From NCBI RefSeq assembly GCF_007991735.1, contig NZ_BJYX01000029.1:1-43854 (forward strand): a stretch of 43,854 nt of DNA. Reading direction: 5' to 3'. Positions 34,897-43,806 of the stretch are shown here, one piece after another. Made by a program: the position numbers and the translations under genes. The DNA is from Terrabacter aerolatus (GTDB lineage Bacteria; Actinomycetota; Actinomycetes; Actinomycetales; Dermatophilaceae). Numbering within the stretch: the stretch's first letter is position 1; each line of letters starts with the position of its first letter. Below the pieces are notes generated by a model. It had not been told where the DNA came from. It ran no database searches and saw nothing but the letters and a program-made list of their open reading frames with translations.

Positions 34897-35564
34897 GAGG
34901 CGCCCAGGCGGTAGCCGACACCGTGCACCGTGTCGATGACCGATTTCCCGAGCTTGCGCCGCAGGTAGTAGACGTAGGTGTCGACGGCCCCGAGCGTGTC
35001 GGCGTTGTCGAACGCCGCGCTGAGCAGCTCGTCACGGGTGAAGACCCGCGTGGGCCGGCGCGCCAGCGTCTCGAGCAGCCGCGCCTCGCGACCCGACAGC
35101 ATGACCTCCCCGTCGCCGCCGACGAGGCGCTGCTCGCCGACGACGAGCCGCCGCGACCCGACCGTGAGCTCCCCGGCAGCCCCACCCATCGGCCGCAGCA
35201 GGGCTCGCAGGCGCGCCAGCACCTCCTCGACGTCGAACGGCTTGACGACGTAGTCCTGCGCCCCGGCGTCGAGGCCCTCGACCCGGTCGGCCACGGTCCC
35301 TCGTGCGGTGAGGAAGAGCACCGGTGCCGTCAGCCCGCGCGAGCGCAGCCGCGTCACGAGGTCGACGCCCTCGATGCCCGGCAGCCCCCGGTCGACGACG
35401 AGCACGTCCCAGTCGTCGACGAGACCACGGTGCAACCCGGCCTGCCCGTCACGAACGGCCGTCACGGCATACCCCTCCTCGTCGAGCAGCTCGGCGAGCA
35501 TCTGGGAGAGGTCCGGATCGTCCTCGACGAGCAGCAGCCGCGGGCGCAGCGCCGGCACGGTCAT
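34893..35564 (-). CDS. OmpR/PhoB-family response regulator
   Basis: 223 residues. The receiver domain has acidic pair ED (14-16), phospho-acceptor D58 in VVDRGLPG, T86 and K108 in VVKPF. A winged-helix DNA-binding domain follows (REARLLETLARRPTRVFTRDELLSAAF...GAVDTYVYYLRRKLG...VHGVGYRLG). The ATG at 35564 is close to the divergent start of the ferric-reductase-like gene. The 63-base gap holds two CTTTCTG direct repeats 20 bases apart, a likely binding site for this protein. Confidence 0.94.
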   Translation of the reverse strand: MTVPALRPRLLLVEDDPDLSQMLAELLDEEGYAVTAVRDGQAGLHRGLVDDWDVLVVDRGLPGIEGVDLVTRLRSRGLTAPVLFLTARGTVADRVEGLDAGAQDYVVKPFDVEEVLARLRALLRPMGGAAGELTVGSRRLVVGEQRLVGGDGEVMLSGREARLLETLARRPTRVFTRDELLSAAFDNADTLGAVDTYVYYLRRKLGKSVIDTVHGVGYRLGAS

Positions 35565-35627
35565 GAATTTTCACCCTTTCTGCGGCGTCTCATAACTTTC
35601 TGAGATCGGCTGCCCACCATCGTCTAT
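35565..35627. promoter_or_regulatory. divergent promoter with direct repeats (candidate regulator box)
   Basis: CTTTCTG occurs at 35576-35582 and 35596-35602, 20 bases apart (two helical turns), and TCTCA...TGAGA flanks the second copy as a small inverted repeat. OmpR-type regulators commonly bind direct repeats, so this fits autoregulation and control of the gene at 35628. Confidence 0.4.
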
Positions 35628-37088
35628 GTGAGCACCACCATCGCACCACACCGCGGGACCCCGAACCGGGTCCGTCGAGCCCTGCGTGCCGGCCGCGACT
35701 TCCGCCGCTGGCAGGCACGCACCGGCGACCTTCTCGAGACCCTCGCCATCGCGAGCCTGCTCGCCGTCGTGGCGCAGTTCCTCCTCGGCGGTGGCAGCCA
35801 CGACCTCGTCGCGGGCACCGGCAGCACGATGCTCATCGCCGTCGGGCGCCTCACCGGCCTCGTCGCCATGGACCTGCTGCTCATCCAGCTGCTCCTCGCG
35901 GCCCGCGTGCCGTGGATCGACCGCGTCTACGGCATGGACCGCGCCCTCAAGGCGCACCGCATCCTCGGACGCATCACCGTGCCGCTCGTGCTCGTGCACG
36001 TCGGCGCCATCGTCTTCGGCTACGCCGGCCGCGACGCCCTGCACGGCCCGTTCGGCCCGGTCGTCGAGAGCTTCCGTCTCCTGACCGGCGGCAGCGACCT
36101 GCTCTTCGCGTTCGTCGCGACGGCCCTGCTCGTCGTCATCGCCGTGACGTCGGTCAGCATCGCCCGCCGGCGCCTCTCCTACGAGTGGTGGCACCTCGTG
36201 CACCTGACCGCGTATGCCGCCGTCGTCCTCGCCGTGCCCCACGAGCTCTCGATGGGCTCGGACTTCACCGCCTCGCAGTGGGTCTCGACCTACTGGTGGA
36301 CCCTCTTCGTCATCGTCGCGGCCAGCGTCGTGTGGTGGCGCGTGCTCGTCCCCGTCGCCCGCAGCCTGCGTCACCAGCTGCGCGTCACCGACGTCGTCGA
36401 GGAGGCCCCCGGTGTGTGGTCGGTCTGGATGAAGGGTCGTGACCTCGACCGTCTCCCGGTCCGCGCCGGCCAGTACCTCAACTGGCGCTTCATGAGCCCG
36501 CGCCTGCTCGCGACGGCCCACCCGTGGTCGATCTCCAGCGCCCCGGACGGCCGCCACCTGCGCATCACGGTGCGCGAGCTCGGCGACCACTCCAGCCGCC
36601 TGGCCCACCTGCGTCCCGGCACCCGGGTCCTCTTCGAAGGCCCCTACGGCGCCTTCACCTCGCGTCAGCGCGTCCGCCGCCGCGTCCTGCTCCTCGCCGC
36701 CGGCATCGGCGTCACGCCGGTCCGCTCGATCCTCGAGGAGCTCGTGCGCCACGGCCACGCCGGGCCCGGCGACGTCACGGTCGTCTACCGCGCCAACGAC
36801 GCCTCGCAGCTCGCGCTCCGCGACGAGCTAGAGCACCTGACCGCCGTCGGTGGCCACCAGCTGCTCCTGCTCGTCGGTCCCCCGGTCGACGGATCGTGGT
36901 TGCCGCCGGACGACTCCGGTGGCACGCCCGCCCCCGACGCCGAGCGGCTCGCCGAGCTCGTCCCCGAGCTGCGCCGCCACGAGGCCTACCTCTGTGGCCC
37001 CGGCGGCTGGATGAGCCTCGTCCACCGCAGCCTCCTCGAGGGCGGCATCCCCAAGTCCCACATCCACGACGAAAGGTTCTCCTGGTGA
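35628..37088 (+). CDS. ferric-reductase-like transmembrane flavoprotein (FAD/NAD(P)H oxidoreductase)
   Basis: 486 residues. The N-terminal half has six or so helices, with His residues (KAHRILGRITVPLVLVHVGAI; YEWWHLVHLTAYAAVVLAVPH) placed like the two-haem ligands of the ferric-reductase/NOX family. The C-terminal half is a ferredoxin-reductase module: FAD site HPWSISSAP, NAD(P)H site LLLAAGIGVTPVRSI, and CGPGGWM near the end. It moves electrons from cytosolic NAD(P)H to the outer side. The next gene, an exported FMN-binding protein, starts within its stop codon (GTGA), which points to that as the acceptor. GTG at 35628, no strong ribosome site. Confidence 0.9.
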   Translation: MSTTIAPHRGTPNRVRRALRAGRDFRRWQARTGDLLETLAIASLLAVVAQFLLGGGSHDLVAGTGSTMLIAVGRLTGLVAMDLLLIQLLLAARVPWIDRVYGMDRALKAHRILGRITVPLVLVHVGAIVFGYAGRDALHGPFGPVVESFRLLTGGSDLLFAFVATALLVVIAVTSVSIARRRLSYEWWHLVHLTAYAAVVLAVPHELSMGSDFTASQWVSTYWWTLFVIVAASVVWWRVLVPVARSLRHQLRVTDVVEEAPGVWSVWMKGRDLDRLPVRAGQYLNWRFMSPRLLATAHPWSISSAPDGRHLRITVRELGDHSSRLAHLRPGTRVLFEGPYGAFTSRQRVRRRVLLLAAGIGVTPVRSILEELVRHGHAGPGDVTVVYRANDASQLALRDELEHLTAVGGHQLLLLVGPPVDGSWLPPDDSGGTPAPDAERLAELVPELRRHEAYLCGPGGWMSLVHRSLLEGGIPKSHIHDERFSW

Positions 37089-37609
37089 GGAAGGCAACGA
37101 CCGTTCTCGTCGGCCTGGCCGGCATCGTCACGATCAGCGCGTCCTGGGCCACCGGGCTGTCCCCGAAGCACGCTGCCGTCAGCGGCGTCCACGTCCTGGC
37201 CGGCGCGAAGGCCGGCACCCCCGTCGTGGCCGCGCCGCCGAAGCCCTCGGGCAGCTCCAGCAGCTCGAAGTCGTCCGGTTCGAAGTCCAGCTCGGCGTCC
37301 TCGGCGTCCAAGGCTCCCGCAGCGCCCCAGTCGGGCACCGTCGACGGCGCCGTCGTCGGCACGCAGTACGGGTCGGTCCAGGTGCGGGTCAGCTTCACGG
37401 GCAAGAAGATCACCAACGTCCACGCCCTCAAGCTGACCGACAGCTCCGGCACGTCGGTCTCGATCAGCGCCGGCGCCGCGCCGATCCTCCGTCAGGAGGC
37501 GCTGGCCGCGCAGTCGGCCAAGATCGACACCGTCAGCGGTGCCACCTACACGAGCGACGCCTACCAGCAGAGCCTCCAGTCGGCGCTCGACGCCGCCCAC
37601 CTGGGCTGA
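37085..37609 (+). CDS. exported FMN-binding domain protein
   Basis: 174 residues. An N-terminal membrane anchor or signal segment (TTVLVGLAGIVTISASWATGL) is followed by a Ser/Lys-rich linker (about 54-78) and an FMN-bind domain (about 84-172). The motif DTVSGATYTSDAY (149-160) carries the Thr of the S/D-G-A-T type site to which ApbE-like enzymes attach FMN covalently. It would sit outside the membrane, reduced by the preceding transmembrane flavoprotein and passing electrons onward. No ApbE gene is seen in the window. The GTG start overlaps the preceding TGA. Confidence 0.9.
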   Translation: MRKATTVLVGLAGIVTISASWATGLSPKHAAVSGVHVLAGAKAGTPVVAAPPKPSGSSSSSKSSGSKSSSASSASKAPAAPQSGTVDGAVVGTQYGSVQVRVSFTGKKITNVHALKLTDSSGTSVSISAGAAPILRQEALAAQSAKIDTVSGATYTSDAYQQSLQSALDAAHLG

Positions 37610-37663
37610 ACCAGCCCTCCCCGAACGCGGTTCGTCGACTTTCCCCTGGGTCGGCAGACCGCC

Positions 37664-37700
37664 GCGGCCCGCCGATCCTCCCCTGTGGTCGGCGGGCCGC
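37664..37700. terminator. bidirectional terminator
   Basis: Perfect 12-base arms GCGGCCCGCCGA (37664-37675) and TCGGCGGGCCGC (37689-37700), 13-base loop, between the FMN-binding gene (ends 37609) and the convergent response-regulator gene (ends 37779). Confidence 0.8.
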
Positions 37701-37778
37701 ACCTTTGCCCACACACCCTCTGCCGTATGCCGTGTCCCCCTCCCGACGCCGGCCGGGCGGGTCCCGCGTGGCCGGGTC

Positions 37779-38453
37779 TCAGACGCGGCGGTAGCGGCGC
37801 TCGGGTCGCCCGGTGGAGCCGTAGCGGAGCGTCACCTCGGCCTGACCGACCGACACGAAGTGCTCGAGGTAACGCCGAGCGCTGACGCGCGAGATCCCCA
37901 CGACCTCAGCGCATTCCGTGGCCGAGAGCGTCTCGTGGCTGTCGCGCAGCGCGCCCTCCACGGACTCGGCCGTCTCGGCGCTCAGGCCCTTCGGCAGCAC
38001 CACGACGGGCGCCCGCCCGACGGGCTGCGCCGACGTGAAGGCGGCGTCGATCTCGGCCTGCGTCAGGTCGTCGCCGAGGTCGCGCGCCCGCTCGGCGGCA
38101 TACGTCAGCAGGCGCTGCTCGAGATCGGCGAAGGAGAACGGCTTGAGGAGGTAGCCGACGACGCCCTGGCGCACCGCCCCGCGCACGGCGTCGGCCTCCT
38201 TGGCGGCGGTGATGACGAGCACGTCGCACGTCTCGCCGGCGGCTCGCAGCCGTGTCACCACGTCGAGCCCGAACGCGTCGGGCAGGTAGAGGTCGAGCAG
38301 CACGAGGTCGGGCCGCAGCGAACCGACGAGTGCGAGCGCCTCGGCGCCAGTGCGGGCGGTCCCGACCACCTCGAAGCCGTCGACCCGCTCGACGAAGCCG
38401 CGGTGGATGCGGGCCACCATGAAGTCGTCGTCGACGACGAGGACCGTGGTCAT
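37779..38453 (-). CDS. CitB/DcuR-type response regulator
   Basis: 224 residues. The receiver domain begins MTTVLVVDDDFMVARIH; the phospho-acceptor is D54 in LLDLYLPD and the Lys is K104 in LLKPF. The C-terminal part (about 130-222) has a helix-turn-helix ETLSATECAEVVGISRVSARRYLEHFV typical of the CitB/DctR/MalR class, which regulates carboxylate uptake. The ATG at 38453 overlaps the kinase stop by ATGA and has GGAGGAGCG as ribosome site; the frame extending further upstream is a shadow. The divergent tct operon is its likely target. Confidence 0.92.
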   Translation of the reverse strand: MTTVLVVDDDFMVARIHRGFVERVDGFEVVGTARTGAEALALVGSLRPDLVLLDLYLPDAFGLDVVTRLRAAGETCDVLVITAAKEADAVRGAVRQGVVGYLLKPFSFADLEQRLLTYAAERARDLGDDLTQAEIDAAFTSAQPVGRAPVVVLPKGLSAETAESVEGALRDSHETLSATECAEVVGISRVSARRYLEHFVSVGQAEVTLRYGSTGRPERRYRRV

Positions 38454-40201
38454 CGCTCCTCCTCCACTGCCGCAACGGGTTCGGCGGCCTCGACGGTGAG
38501 GCGGGCCACGAACTTCGCACCCGTCGGGGTGCTCTCCACCTCGACCTCGCCGCCCCGACGCTGGCAGATGAGCCGCGTCAGCGCCAGCCCGATGCCGCGC
38601 TCCCCCGCCCGGGCCGCCTTGGTGGTGTAGCCGTGGGTGAAGACCTCGGTGACGACCTCGGGCGCGATGCCGGGCCCCGAGTCGGCGACGCTCACCTCGA
38701 GCGAGCTCGCGTCCTGCCGGATCGTCAGCTCCACCCACGTGTCGTCCCCGTCGGACGAGGCCGCCGCGTCGATGGCGTTGTCGACGAGGTTGCCGACGAC
38801 CGCTGCCACGTCGGCGGAGTCGCGCGGTCCGATGCGCCCCAGCGACGTGTCGTCCGAGACCCGCAGCTCGACGCGGCGCTCGGTCGCCTGCGCCGCCTTG
38901 GCCATGACGAGCGCCGTCACGGCGGTGTCGCGGATGCGCCGGGACACCGTGAGGTCGAGCTGTGCGCGGTGCTCGCTCACCGAGTCGACATAGCCCACGA
39001 CCTCGTCGTACTCCCCGAGCTGGATGAGGCCCGAGATCGTGTGCAGCTGGTTGGCGAACTCGTGCGCCTGGGCCCGCAGCAGCTCGGTCGTGCTGCGGAA
39101 CGAGCCGATCTCCCGCTCGAGGTCGGCGAGCTCGGTCCGGTCGCGCAGGGTCGTCACCGAGCCGAGCGGGCGCCCGTCCTTGCTGACCTCCATACGGTTC
39201 ATGACGAGCACCTTCCCGCGTCGCAGCACCACCTGGTCGCGCTGGACCCCGTCGATCCGCTCGCTGGTCCCCTCGTCGCTCCCATCGCCGCTCCCCTCGT
39301 CGGTGACGTCGTCGGTGACGCCGCGCAGCACGTCGCGCAGCCGCGGACCGATGGGCAGGTCGTCCAGACGCATCCCCACGACGTGCTCGGGGAGGTCGAG
39401 CAGACGCTGGGCGACGTTGTTGACCAACGTGATCCGCTCATTCGTGTCGAGCGCCACGACGCCCTCGGCCAGCCCGAAGAGCATCGCCTCGCGGCTCTCG
39501 GCGAGCCCGGTGATCTCCGCCGGCTCGAGCCCGAGCGTCTGCCGCTTGATCCGGCGCGCGAGCAGCCAGGAGCCGACGCCGCCGAGCACCAGGGCGATGC
39601 CGAGATAGGTCGGGAGGTACGAGCTGTTGCCCTGCAGGCGGTCCCAGGCAGACGGCATACGCACGGCGACCATGACGGTGCCGAGCTGGGCGCCTACGGG
39701 CAGCGGCGCCGACTCCGACGAGCTCGTCGGCGTGTAGAGCAGCGGGCTCTGCGCGACGAGCATGCGCTCTCCCCGCACGTCCATGACCCCCGTCCAGCTC
39801 GCGCCCTCGCCGACGGCGGGGGCACCGAGCGGGATGCGGGTCCGGTCGATCGTCGGGTCCGACGAGACCCGCGCGACCTCGTCCGCGTCGGCGATCGTCA
39901 CGGAGGTCACGCCGTACTGCGTCACGACCGACTGGACGACGGCCGGGAGCACGTTGACGACGCCACCCGGGCTCATCTCCGAGCGCACGATCGGGGTGCT
40001 GGCGAGCTGCTCGGCGATCGCCGACACGCGGCGCCCCTCGGTGCGCGTGAAGGTGGCGTCCGACTGCGCCAGCGAGACGAGCGCGACCGTCACGAGGACA
40101 CCGAGGAGGATGACCATCTGCACGACGAGCAGCTGCCCGGCGAGGGAGAGGCGACCGAAGCGGCCCGGTCTCTGCGTGACCAAAACGAACTCAACCTTCA
40201 T
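38450..40201 (-). CDS. CitA/DcuS-type sensor histidine kinase
   Basis: 583 residues. A first membrane helix (LLVVQMVILLGVLVTVALVSL), an extracytoplasmic PAS-like sensor domain of about 150 residues (PDC fold expected for carboxylate sensing), a second helix (LGIALVLGGVGSWLLA), a cytosolic PAS domain (MLFGLAEGVVALDTNERITLVNNVAQRLL), a SpoOB-like H-box AQAHEFANQLHTISGLIQLGEY and the ATPase domain (GNLVDNAIDAA; DSGPGI; GERGIGLAL). An acidic insertion (about 306-320, Asp/Gly/Ser/Glu) interrupts the PAS region. The ATG at 40201 is used; a GTG at 40210 is in frame. It lies divergent from tctC, as in other tricarboxylate-uptake loci. Confidence 0.92.
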   Translation of the reverse strand: MKVEFVLVTQRPGRFGRLSLAGQLLVVQMVILLGVLVTVALVSLAQSDATFTRTEGRRVSAIAEQLASTPIVRSEMSPGGVVNVLPAVVQSVVTQYGVTSVTIADADEVARVSSDPTIDRTRIPLGAPAVGEGASWTGVMDVRGERMLVAQSPLLYTPTSSSESAPLPVGAQLGTVMVAVRMPSAWDRLQGNSSYLPTYLGIALVLGGVGSWLLARRIKRQTLGLEPAEITGLAESREAMLFGLAEGVVALDTNERITLVNNVAQRLLDLPEHVVGMRLDDLPIGPRLRDVLRGVTDDVTDEGSGDGSDEGTSERIDGVQRDQVVLRRGKVLVMNRMEVSKDGRPLGSVTTLRDRTELADLEREIGSFRSTTELLRAQAHEFANQLHTISGLIQLGEYDEVVGYVDSVSEHRAQLDLTVSRRIRDTAVTALVMAKAAQATERRVELRVSDDTSLGRIGPRDSADVAAVVGNLVDNAIDAAASSDGDDTWVELTIRQDASSLEVSVADSGPGIAPEVVTEVFTHGYTTKAARAGERGIGLALTRLICQRRGGEVEVESTPTGAKFVARLTVEAAEPVAAVEEER

Positions 40202-40284
40202 TGCTGACACAAGGGCGACACGGCGTCGTGACGCAGGCCACGATCATGCCGTTCCAGCCACAGAACGCGAAAGAGACCTCAACG
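40202..40284. promoter_or_regulatory. divergent control region of the sensor kinase and tctC
   Basis: 83 bases. GCGTC-GT-GACGC (40223-40234) is an inverted repeat placed between the two starts and a candidate binding site for the CitB-type regulator. Promoter hexamers are not clear. Confidence 0.35.
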
Positions 40285-41319
40285 ATGAGCACTCGCACCC
40301 CCGCCCGCAGGTCCGTCCTGCTCGGCGTCACCGTCGGCGTCGCCGCCCTCGCCCTCTCGGCCTGCGGCGCGACCGCGAAGAAGGGCGACTCGGCCGCCGG
40401 AGGGACCGGAGCCGCCGGCGGCTCCCCCGCCAGCAACCTGCAGATCATGGTCCCCAACGCCCCGGGCGGTGGCTACGACACGACCGCCCGCACCGCGGCG
40501 AAGATGATGGAGACCGCCAAGATCACGAGCTCGATCCAGGTCTTCAACCTGCCGGGCGCCGGCGGCACCGTCGGCCTGCAGCGCACGGTCAACGAGAAGG
40601 GCAACGGCAAGCTCGCCATGCAGATGGGGCTCGGCGTCGTCGGAGCCGCCTACACGCAGAAGAGCAAGGCGACCCTCAACGACACCACCCCGATCGCCAA
40701 GCTCATCGAGGAGGCCGGCGCGATCGTCGTGCCGAAGGACTCGCCCTACCAGGACGTCAACGCCCTCGTCGCGGCGTGGAAGGCCGACCCCAAGAAGGTC
40801 AACGTCGGCGGCGGCTCGTCCCCCGGCGGCCCCGACCACCTCCTGCCCATGCAGCTGGCCAAGGCCGTCGGCATCGACCCCAAGACCGTCAGCTACATCG
40901 GCTTCGACGGCGGCGGCGAGCTGCTCCCCGCCCTCATCGGCGACAAGATCTCCTTCGGTGCCAGCGGTTTCGGTGAGTTCCTCGACCAGGTCAAGGCCGG
41001 CCAGGTCAAGGTCCTCGCCGTGACGAGCGACAAGCGCATCGACGCCCTGCCCGACGTGCCGACCCTCAAGGAGTCCGGCATCGACCTCGTCTTCACCAAC
41101 TGGCGCGGCATCGTGGCCCCTCCCGGCATCTCCGACGCCGACAAGGCCACGTGGATCGACGCGCTGACGAAGATGCACGCCTCGCAGGGCTGGCAGGACG
41201 AGATGAAGAAGCGCGGCTGGACCGACGCCTTCGTCACCGGCGCCGAGTTCGGCACCTTCCTCAAGGCGCAGGACGCCTCGGTCGCCGAGATCCTCACCAC
41301 CCTCGGGCTCGCGAGCTGA
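40285..41319 (+). CDS. tctC: TctC-type substrate-binding lipoprotein of a tripartite tricarboxylate transporter
   Basis: 344 residues. A lipoprotein signal peptide ends in the lipobox ALSAC with Cys27, then a Gly/Ala linker. The mature part has family blocks IMVPNAPGGGYDTTARTAAKMM, VFNLPGAGGTVGLQ, and GGGSSPGGPDHLL, that is, the two-lobed Bug/TctC fold binding a carboxylate. The ATG at 40285 is chosen because the signal peptide begins there; the frame is open upstream. First gene of tctC-tctB-tctA-usp. The true ligand could be citrate or another di- or tricarboxylate. Confidence 0.93.
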   Translation: MSTRTPARRSVLLGVTVGVAALALSACGATAKKGDSAAGGTGAAGGSPASNLQIMVPNAPGGGYDTTARTAAKMMETAKITSSIQVFNLPGAGGTVGLQRTVNEKGNGKLAMQMGLGVVGAAYTQKSKATLNDTTPIAKLIEEAGAIVVPKDSPYQDVNALVAAWKADPKKVNVGGGSSPGGPDHLLPMQLAKAVGIDPKTVSYIGFDGGGELLPALIGDKISFGASGFGEFLDQVKAGQVKVLAVTSDKRIDALPDVPTLKESGIDLVFTNWRGIVAPPGISDADKATWIDALTKMHASQGWQDEMKKRGWTDAFVTGAEFGTFLKAQDASVAEILTTLGLAS

Positions 41320-41321
41320 CG

Positions 41322-41867
41322 ATGTCCCAGACGACGTCCGACTCACCCCCCGACGCCACCCGCGACGGAGTCACGTCGACGACCGGTGGGGACCGCGCAC
41401 AGTACGGCCTGTGCGCGGGCCTCGCCGTCCTCGGCGCCCTCCTGCTCGCCGACGCCGCCCGCATCGGGCACGCGACGAGCAGCAACGACCCCGTCGGCCC
41501 CCGTCCCGTGCCGGTCATCCTCGGCATCCTCCTGCTCGTCACCGCCGCGCTGTATGCCGTCGACGTCTTCCGCGGCGGCGTCGGCAGTGCCGAGGAGGGT
41601 GAGGACGTCGACCTCTCGACCGGCGCCGACTGGAAGACGCTCGGCCTGCTCGCCGGCTTCTTCGTGCTCAACGCCGTGCTCATCGAGCCGCTCGGCTGGG
41701 TCATCAGCGGCACCATCCTCTTCGCCGGCTCGGCCTTCGCCCTCGGCAACCGCCACCACGTGCGCGGCCTGCTCTTCGGCCTCGCGCTCGCGCTCTCCAC
41801 CTTCTACGCCTTCGCCATCGGGCTCGACGTCAACCTGCCCGCCGGCGTGCTGCAAGGGATCCTCTGA
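41322..41867 (+). CDS. tctB: TctB-type small membrane subunit
   Basis: 181 residues with four hydrophobic segments ([49 protein letters not shown]...[34 protein letters not shown]). Gly-Pro-Arg-Pro-Val-Pro before the second helix is a family feature. It is the small integral-membrane partner of TctA. The ATG is two bases after the tctC stop; its own stop overlaps the tctA start. Confidence 0.9.
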   Translation: MSQTTSDSPPDATRDGVTSTTGGDRAQYGLCAGLAVLGALLLADAARIGHATSSNDPVGPRPVPVILGILLLVTAALYAVDVFRGGVGSAEEGEDVDLSTGADWKTLGLLAGFFVLNAVLIEPLGWVISGTILFAGSAFALGNRHHVRGLLFGLALALSTFYAFAIGLDVNLPAGVLQGIL

Positions 41868-43417
41868 TGGACAACTTCGCCAACCTCATCGACGGGTTCG
41901 GCCACGTCCTGACCCCGATGAACCTGCTCTTCGCCCTCATCGGCGTCACGATCGGCACCGCCGTCGGCGTGCTGCCGGGCATCGGCCCGGCCATGACGGT
42001 CGCGCTGCTGCTCCCCGTCACGTACGGCCTCGAGCCGACCCAGGCACTCATCATGTTCGCCGGGATCTTCTACGGCGGCATGTACGGCGGGTCGACCACC
42101 TCGATCCTGCTCAACACCCCCGGCGAGTCCTCCTCGGTGGTCACGGCCATCGAGGGCAACAAGATGGCCAAGGCCGGCCGTGCCGCGCAGGCCCTCGCCA
42201 CCGCCGCCATCGGCTCCTTCATCGCCGGAACCATCGGCACGCTGCTGCTCGCCCTGCTCATGCCTCAGGTCGTGAAGTTCGCGGTCAGCCTCGGGGCGCC
42301 GGAGTACTTCGCGATCATGCTGCTCGCCTTCGTCGGCGCCAGCGCCGTGCTCGGCAGCTCCCGCATCCGCGGCTTCGCGGCGCTGCTCATCGGACTCGCG
42401 ATCGGCGTCATCGGCATCGACAAGGTGACCGGGCAGCAGCGCATGACGTTCGGCGTCGCCCAGCTCGCCGACGGCATCGACGTCGTCGTCGTCGCGGTCG
42501 GCATCTTCGCCGTCGGCGAGGCGCTCTGGGTCGCGGCGCACCTGCGGCGCAAGGCTGCCGGGGTCATCCCCGTCGGTCGCCCGTGGATGGGGCGCGACGA
42601 CTGGGGCCGGTCGTGGAAGCCGTGGCTGCGCGGCACCGCCTTCGGCTTCCCGTTCGGCGCCCTGCCGGCCGGTGGCGCCGAGATCCCGACCTTCCTGTCG
42701 TACATGACCGAGCGCCGGCTCTCGAAGCGTCCCGAGGAGTTCGGCAAGGGCGCCATCGAGGGCGTCGCGGGCCCCGAGGCCGCCAACAACGCCTCGGCCG
42801 CGGGCACTCTCGTGCCGATGCTCGCCCTGGGCCTGCCGACCAACGCCACCGCGGCGATCATGCTTGCCGCCCTGCAGGGCTGGGGCCTCGAGCCGGGACC
42901 GCTCCTCATGGAGAAGCAGCCCCTCCTCGTCTGGACCCTCATCGCGAGCCTCTTCATCGGCAACACGATGCTGCTGCTGCTCAACCTGCCGCTCGCGCCC
43001 GCGTGGGCCAAGCTGCTCCAGATCCCGCGGCCCTACCTCTACGCCGGCATCCTCTTCTTCGCCTCCATGGGGGCGTATGCCGTCAACGCCCAGCCGTTCG
43101 ACCTCTTCCTGCTGCTCGGGCTGGGTCTCATCGGCTTTGCGCTGCGCCGGTTCGGGCTGCCCGTGCTGCCCCTCATCATCGGCGTCATCCTCGGGCCGCT
43201 GGCCGAGCTGCAGGGCCGCCGGTCGCTCCAGCTCTCGGGCGGCGAGCTGAGCGGTCTCGTCGGCGGTCCGGTCGCGTGGGTCTGCTTCGCGATCATCGCG
43301 GCCGTGCTCCTGTGGCCGCTCGTCGCGAGGCTGCGCGGGCGTGGCGGCGACGACGCCGGCGGTCCCGGTTCGGGCACCCCGGCGGCCTCCCCGACCGCGG
43401 CGGAGGTGACGGCGTGA
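41867..43417 (+). CDS. tctA: TctA-type large permease subunit
   Basis: 516 residues, about 11-12 membrane helices. Typical blocks are [22 protein letters not shown] near the start, [25 protein letters not shown], and the second, inverted-like half [36 protein letters not shown]. These Gly/Pro/Asn-rich re-entrant stretches are the TctA signature. It moves the carboxylate, driven by an ion gradient, after delivery by TctC. The ATG overlaps the tctB stop (TGATG), and its stop overlaps the universal-stress gene. Confidence 0.95.
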   Translation: MDNFANLIDGFGHVLTPMNLLFALIGVTIGTAVGVLPGIGPAMTVALLLPVTYGLEPTQALIMFAGIFYGGMYGGSTTSILLNTPGESSSVVTAIEGNKMAKAGRAAQALATAAIGSFIAGTIGTLLLALLMPQVVKFAVSLGAPEYFAIMLLAFVGASAVLGSSRIRGFAALLIGLAIGVIGIDKVTGQQRMTFGVAQLADGIDVVVVAVGIFAVGEALWVAAHLRRKAAGVIPVGRPWMGRDDWGRSWKPWLRGTAFGFPFGALPAGGAEIPTFLSYMTERRLSKRPEEFGKGAIEGVAGPEAANNASAAGTLVPMLALGLPTNATAAIMLAALQGWGLEPGPLLMEKQPLLVWTLIASLFIGNTMLLLLNLPLAPAWAKLLQIPRPYLYAGILFFASMGAYAVNAQPFDLFLLLGLGLIGFALRRFGLPVLPLIIGVILGPLAELQGRRSLQLSGGELSGLVGGPVAWVCFAIIAAVLLWPLVARLRGRGGDDAGGPGSGTPAASPTAAEVTA

Positions 43418-43806
43418 CGATCCTCGTCGGCTACATCCCCACCCCGCAGGGCGAGGCCGCGCTGGCCGCGGCGATCGCCGAGGCCGGGGCGCACGACGAC
43501 TCGGTGCTCGTCATCAACATGTCGCGCGACGACAAGCTCGTCGACGCGCACCGCGCCGAGAGCTCCGACCTCGACCGGCTCGATGCCGACCTCGCCGAGT
43601 CCGGGGTGGCGCACGAGGTGCGCCGCATCGAGCACGGCACCGACCCGGCCGACCAGATCCTCGAGGTCATCGACCGGGAGCACCCGCGCATGCTCGTCAT
43701 CGGGATCCGGCACCGCAGCGCCGTCGGCAAGCTCCTCCTCGGCTCGACGGCGCAGCGCCTGCTGCTCGACGCCGCCTGCCCGGTGCTCGCCGTCAAGGCC
43801 GACTGA
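43414..43806 (+). CDS. universal stress protein (UspA family)
   Basis: 130 residues, single Usp domain. [22 protein letters not shown] at the N-terminus and [32 protein letters not shown] at the C-terminus, the latter the G-x2-R-x3-(V/G)-G-x3-L-G-S ATP-binding motif of nucleotide-binding Usp proteins. The GTG overlaps the tctA stop by GTGA, so it is part of the transporter operon and may sense energy status there. A Usp gene at the end of a tct operon is known in other bacteria. Confidence 0.92.
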   Translation: MTILVGYIPTPQGEAALAAAIAEAGAHDDSVLVINMSRDDKLVDAHRAESSDLDRLDADLAESGVAHEVRRIEHGTDPADQILEVIDREHPRMLVIGIRHRSAVGKLLLGSTAQRLLLDAACPVLAVKAD

